DNA from: PALSA-129 sp963842505
GTDB lineage: Bacteria; Acidobacteriota; Terriglobia; Bryobacterales; Bryobacteraceae
NCBI GenBank assembly: GCA_963842505.1
Contig: CAWJGZ010000004.1
Coordinates: 1,550,001 to 1,614,000, forward strand
Direction: 5' to 3'
DNA: 64,000 nt
Shown here: positions 60,466 through 64,000 of the stretch, piece by piece
Position numbering within the stretch: the first letter of the stretch is position 1
How the letters are laid out: every line of letters starts with the position of its first letter
Notes under the pieces: model-generated
What the model was told of the DNA's origin: nothing
The model's database searches: none
The model's input: the letters and a program-made list of their open reading frames with translations, nothing else
Position numbers and translations under genes: made by a program

Positions 60466-63008
60466 GATTTCAGAAGCTTGGCGACTTCGGGATTGACGCG
60501 CAACATCACGTCCTTGCCTTCGACGGCGCGGGCGATCCTGGTGGCTTCCGTAAGAATCTCGCCGACCACGGTCTGCGGGTTCTTGACGTATCCCGCGCCT
60601 TCGCAAATCGGGCACGGCGTGCACAGCGTACGCTCCAGGCTCTGTTTGACGCGTTTGCGGGTGATGGCCACCAGGCCAAAATCGTTGAACTGGAGAATCT
60701 TGTTGGGAGCCCGATCCGCGCGCATGGCCTCTTCGAGCGCCTGCATCACCTTCTGCCGGTTTTTGCGCTCGTCCATGTCGATGAAGTCGACGATGATGAT
60801 GCCTCCCAGGTCGCGCAGCCGGATCTGCCGCACGATCTCCTTGATGGCATCGGTATTGGTCTTGACGATGGTGTCTTCCAGACGGTTCGACTTGCCCACG
60901 TACTTGCCGGTATTGACGTCGATGGCCACCAGCGCCTCCGTCTGGTTGATGACAATGTAGCCGCCGGATTTCATCCACACCTTCGGCCGCAGCGCCTTCT
61001 CCAGTTCGGACGTGATGTTGAACTCGTCGAAGATCGGGGTGGAGCGCGTGTACAGCTTGACGCGGCCCACCAGTGTCGGCTGGAACCGTTGCACGAAGCG
61101 CAGCACGCCTTCGTAAAGCTCTTCGTTGTCCACCCAGATGCTCTTGAACGAAGAGGTCAACTGATCGCGCAAAATACGCTCTACCACGTTGAGGTCGTGA
61201 TGCACCAGCAGCGGAGCGGGCCGGCGCTCGGCCTTCTGGCGCATGTCCAGCCAGAGATTGTAAAGGAACAGCATGTCGGCGCGCAGCTCTTCTTCGGTGT
61301 GGCCCTCGCCGGCCGTGCGGACGATATATCCGCCCGAAATGCCGGCGCGATTGTTCTGCAGAATGCGCTTCAGGCGGAGACGTTCGTCATCGCTGGCAAT
61401 TTTCCGCGATACGCCGATGTGATCCACCGTCGGCATGTAAACCAGGAAACGGCCCGGCAGCGCGATGTGTGAGGTGATGCGCGCGCCTTTTTGGCCCAGC
61501 GGCTCCTTGGCGATCTGCACGATAATTTCCTGCCCTTCCTTCAGCAGGTCGCTAATGGAAGGCAAGGCGCTTCTCTCGGCGCGTGGTTCCGCGGCGCCGC
61601 GCGGAGCGGGAGCGGTCCGTTCCACCGGGCGGGAATCCGGCGGCCGGGTGGCGTCGCCCACCGGTACGCGTCCTTCACGCACGTCGCGCCCGTCGCGGCC
61701 CTTGCGGCGCGTGCGGCGGGAAACCCGGTGCTGATAGCGCGGCCCTTGCTCACGCAACGCGGCGGTCAGGCTGGTAGGGATGCGGGCCGGCTCGGGCCCT
61801 TCCTCTTCCACAATCGCTTCGCCAGGCTCGGTCTCTTCAGCGGTGGCTGCGCCGCCGTCTTCGTCCTCCGGCGTGTCCCCCGCGGTATCCGATTCCTCGG
61901 CGGGAGTTTCCGCGGCAGCGGTTTCGCTCGGGGCGAGGGAACTTTCCTCCTGTACCGTCGCGGCCTGGTGCGAGGCTGCCTCGTCTTCCGCAACCGGCTC
62001 GGGCGCGGGTTCCGTTGGCGGAGCGGCTTCAACCGGCGCCGCTTCGGCTTCCACGACCGGTGCTTCTCCGGTTTCCGCTACCGGCTCTTCCACCACGGCC
62101 TCTTCCACAACGGCGGGCGGCGCTTCGACCACCGGTTCCGGCTCAGCCCGGTAAGACTCCAGCGCGGCTTTGGCGCGCGCTTCAATCTCCCGGATACGTT
62201 CGCGGACCTCGGCCAGATTCTGTTCGGCCAGGCTGGCACCGGCGCCGGCATCCTCGCTGCCGGGCGCCTCGAAACGGCGGTGGCTGACGTGCTCTTCCGG
62301 TTCGCTGCCCGGACCGGTGTACTTGGCCAGCGACTCACCCGGCAACACGAAGAAGTCGTCGGGTTGCGTGCTCGCCGGCGCATCCGCTTGAGTTTCCGGT
62401 TCCGGCTCGAAGTCGGCGTCCGCTTGCGGCAGCGCTTCGGGGATCAGGACCGGCAGGCCATTTTCCTGCGGCTGGATTTCCTGCGATTCTCTTTGGCCAG
62501 GCGAATAGAATTTGGAATCCGGCAGACCGCGACCTCGTCCGCCGCGGCGGCGCCGGCCCCGGCGGCCGCGATTATCGCGATCGTCACGGCGCGGCTCCTG
62601 TATGGGAGCCGCCATTGGCGCAACCGGCGCAGCCATCGAAACCGGCACGCTATCGGACGGAACCCCTTCCGCCGCGCCGACCGGCGCTACTGTCTCAGGC
62701 GCCAGCGCGGGCGCGGGCGTCTTGTCCAGCTTGAAGACCTTGTCCTCCACGCTGGTGACGATCTTGTCGTACTCGTCGTTGTCTTCGAAAAAGTCCGAGA
62801 CGTACAGGAATGCGTCGCGTTCCAGACCGATATCGACGAAAGCCGATTGCATGCCCGGCAATACGCGCGTCACTCTGCCTTTGTGGATGCTGCCTGCCAG
62901 GGAGTATTCATTCTCCCGCTGGTAGTAAACTTCCACTACCTGATCGTCCTCGAGCACCGCTACACGTGTTTCGTGGCGGTTCGCGGAAATCACCAACTCC
63001 TTCGACAT
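60363..63008 (-). CDS. rng: RNase E/G family ribonuclease with interrupted S1 domain
   Basis: An 881-residue endoribonuclease. The N-terminus (MSKELVISANRHETRVAVLED, IHKGRVTRVLPGMQSAFVDIGLERDAFLYVSDF) is the first half of the S1 domain. A ~400-residue Glu/Ala/Pro-rich insert with an RGRRGRRRRGG patch follows (about residues 84-483). The S1 second half resumes at SISDLLKEGQEIIVQIAKEP. The catalytic core has metal-binding Asp697 (AIDVNTG) and Asp741 (IIIVDFID), and the zinc-link cysteines at 799 and 802 (CPICEGAG). There is no C-terminal degradosome scaffold. A GGGAGG precedes the ATG. It probably matures rRNA and degrades mRNA. Confidence 0.93.
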   Translation of the reverse strand: MSKELVISANRHETRVAVLEDDQVVEVYYQRENEYSLAGSIHKGRVTRVLPGMQSAFVDIGLERDAFLYVSDFFEDNDEYDKIVTSVEDKVFKLDKTPAPALAPETVAPVGAAEGVPSDSVPVSMAAPVAPMAAPIQEPRRDDRDNRGRRGRRRRGGRGRGLPDSKFYSPGQRESQEIQPQENGLPVLIPEALPQADADFEPEPETQADAPASTQPDDFFVLPGESLAKYTGPGSEPEEHVSHRRFEAPGSEDAGAGASLAEQNLAEVRERIREIEARAKAALESYRAEPEPVVEAPPAVVEEAVVEEPVAETGEAPVVEAEAAPVEAAPPTEPAPEPVAEDEAASHQAATVQEESSLAPSETAAAETPAEESDTAGDTPEDEDGGAATAEETEPGEAIVEEEGPEPARIPTSLTAALREQGPRYQHRVSRRTRRKGRDGRDVREGRVPVGDATRPPDSRPVERTAPAPRGAAEPRAERSALPSISDLLKEGQEIIVQIAKEPLGQKGARITSHIALPGRFLVYMPTVDHIGVSRKIASDDERLRLKRILQNNRAGISGGYIVRTAGEGHTEEELRADMLFLYNLWLDMRQKAERRPAPLLVHHDLNVVERILRDQLTSSFKSIWVDNEELYEGVLRFVQRFQPTLVGRVKLYTRSTPIFDEFNITSELEKALRPKVWMKSGGYIVINQTEALVAIDVNTGKYVGKSNRLEDTIVKTNTDAIKEIVRQIRLRDLGGIIIVDFIDMDERKNRQKVMQALEEAMRADRAPNKILQFNDFGLVAITRKRVKQSLERTLCTPCPICEGAGYVKNPQTVVGEILTEATRIARAVEGKDVMLRVNPEVAKLLKSNQNSYLQELEEILGRTVIVKSDQQLHPEKFDLA

Positions 63009-63188
63009 CCAATGCCTCCCGGCGGAGCATGGAGAGACGGAACGGATCGGAAAGTATTACAAGGCTCACTCGGGCCTGGCGTGGAGCAGCATGCCTCATA
63101 CACCGCCTGGCCGGGAACCATTTCTCTTCCTCGAGAAGCGCTTGCGCGCCACCGTCCCCAGGGTCTCTTGCAGGCTCCCAATAAATTT

Positions 63189-64000
63189 TTAATTCACAAA
63201 CCTTCTGAGGCGGACATTGTTGACCAGCCCCAGCGCTAAAAAACTCGTCCAGATACTCGAACCGCCGGCGCTCATAAATGGCAGCGGAATGCCGGTCACC
63301 GGCATCAACCCAGCCACCATCCCGACATTGATCAGGATGTGCGAGAGCAGCAGCGCCGCCACCCCCATACAGATGTACATCCCGGCCCGTTCGGGCGCCG
63401 TCTGCGCATTCTGAACAATGCGCATGATCATTACGAAGTACAAAGCCAACATCAATACTACACCGACAAATCCATGCTCTTCGGCAAAGGCCGAAAAGAT
63501 GAAATCCTTGGAGGGCACCGGCAGAAAGTGCAACTGCGCCTGCGTTCCCTTGGTCACTCCCTTGCCGAACATCCCGCCCGAACCGATGGCCGTCTTCGAC
63601 TGGATCACCTGGTATCCCGCGCCCTGCGGATCCAACTCCGGATCGCTGAAACTCACCAGACGCGCCTTTTGATAGTCTTTCAGGAAATGCAGCCCTATCG
63701 GAACCATCAGCGCCGCCCCCGCTACGATCACGAGGACGTACCTCCAATGCAATCCCGCCAGAAAAACACCCACCGTGAGAATCCCTACATAAGTGAGCGC
63801 GGTGCCCAGGTCCGGTTGCTTCAAAACCAGAGCAGCGGGAATCAGCACTAAGCCCGCCAGTTTCAGCATCTCCCGAAACTCCAGCTCATCCGTGCGTAAA
63901 TCCGTCAGATAGCGGGCTACCAACAAGATTATCACGAGCTTTACGAATTCCGATACCTGCAGGTGAACGCCGAAGCCCAGCGGAATCCACCGCGTGGAGC
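63189..64000 (-). CDS. rodA: RodA-type SEDS peptidoglycan polymerase (5' end outside window)
   Basis: The last ~270 residues of a SEDS protein, open to the window edge. The segment WIPLGFGVHLQVSEFVKLVIILLVARYL near the edge is the RodA/FtsW GxxxQPSEFxKL-type motif, with Val for Pro. KQPDLGTALTYVGI holds the conserved Asp region, QSKTAIGSGGMFGKG the essential loop, PVPSKDFIFSAFAEEHGFVG and PLPFMSAGGSSIWTSF the C-terminal signature. It polymerises glycan strands for cell elongation with a class B PBP. The stop lies 180 bp downstream of rng, same strand. Confidence 0.92.
   Translation of the reverse strand, partial: STRWIPLGFGVHLQVSEFVKLVIILLVARYLTDLRTDELEFREMLKLAGLVLIPAALVLKQPDLGTALTYVGILTVGVFLAGLHWRYVLVIVAGAALMVPIGLHFLKDYQKARLVSFSDPELDPQGAGYQVIQSKTAIGSGGMFGKGVTKGTQAQLHFLPVPSKDFIFSAFAEEHGFVGVVLMLALYFVMIMRIVQNAQTAPERAGMYICMGVAALLLSHILINVGMVAGLMPVTGIPLPFMSAGGSSIWTSFLALGLVNNVRLRRFVN

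Noticed and set aside
60097..60978. 293-codon minus-strand frame ending in the duplicated rng tail
   Set aside because: It reads the RNase E/G gene in a wrong frame before entering the duplicated tail; only the tail matches a real protein, as part of the duplication.
61491..63239. 582-codon plus-strand frame opposite the RNase E/G gene
   Set aside because: Antisense shadow of the low-complexity insert; Arg/Gly-rich and motif-free.

Overview
The window is high-GC bacterial DNA that looks like a member of the Acidobacteriota, probably from the Solibacter/Bryobacterales side. The main clues are an ADOP-type (acidobacterial duplicated orphan permease) MacB/FtsX protein with a relic of the PadR regulator that usually precedes it, an S53 (sedolisin) peptidase, a large secreted BNR-repeat protein, a FecR-like protein, and a tmRNA whose tag reads ANTQFAYAA. 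No search could be run, so the placement is inferred.

Layout. 0-4.4 kb: the C-terminal end of a group 3-like [NiFe]-hydrogenase large subunit coupled to a lone ABC ATPase, two secreted TPR proteins and RNase III. 4.4-8.1 kb: a four-gene sugar-modification cassette (SDR epimerase, methyltransferase, GT2, DegT aminotransferase), followed by copy 1 of a 185-bp MITE-like element. 8.2-14.6 kb: exported amidohydrolase, S53 peptidase and BNR protein. 14.6-20.3 kb: a tightly overlapping operon (mazG, GNAT, OSBS/N-acylamino-acid racemase, EamA and MFS transporters) followed by an SDR reductase. 20.4-24.1 kb: a small membrane protein and a CHASE2 histidine kinase with an NtrC-type regulator. 24.4-27.8 kb: CpsB-like phosphatase, PadR relic and ADOP permease.

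28-45.5 kb is an exopolysaccharide locus. On the minus strand it has a J-domain protein, a Wzy_C/ligase-like protein and a TPR protein. On the plus strand it has a FecR-like gene, Wza-like export protein, Wzc-like tyrosine autokinase, Wzx flippase, Wzy-like polymerase, three glycosyltransferases, a methyltransferase and a WecA-like initiating transferase; a second methyltransferase lies on the minus strand beside MITE copy 2. Three genes here (J-domain, FecR-like, Wzx) are split by frameshifts that would each be repaired by removing one base.

45.4-56.3 kb: FHA-GAF-PP2C phosphatase, Fur regulator, split biotin carboxylase/BCCP, a methyltransferase, a 19-residue lysine-rich ORF ahead of thiC, a threonine dehydratase-like enzyme, a trans-sulfuration enzyme and cysS. 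56.4-64 kb: hicAB, a gene-poor stretch, tmRNA, two small envelope genes, a tandem duplication of the 3' end of the RNase E/G gene, the RNase E/G gene itself with a ~400-residue insertion in its S1 region, and the end of rodA.

Recurring features are ATGA/GTGA stop-start overlaps inside operons and several genes whose -10 box lies only 6-8 nt before the start codon, which predicts leaderless mRNAs. I did not find CRISPR, phage, or a complete insertion sequence.
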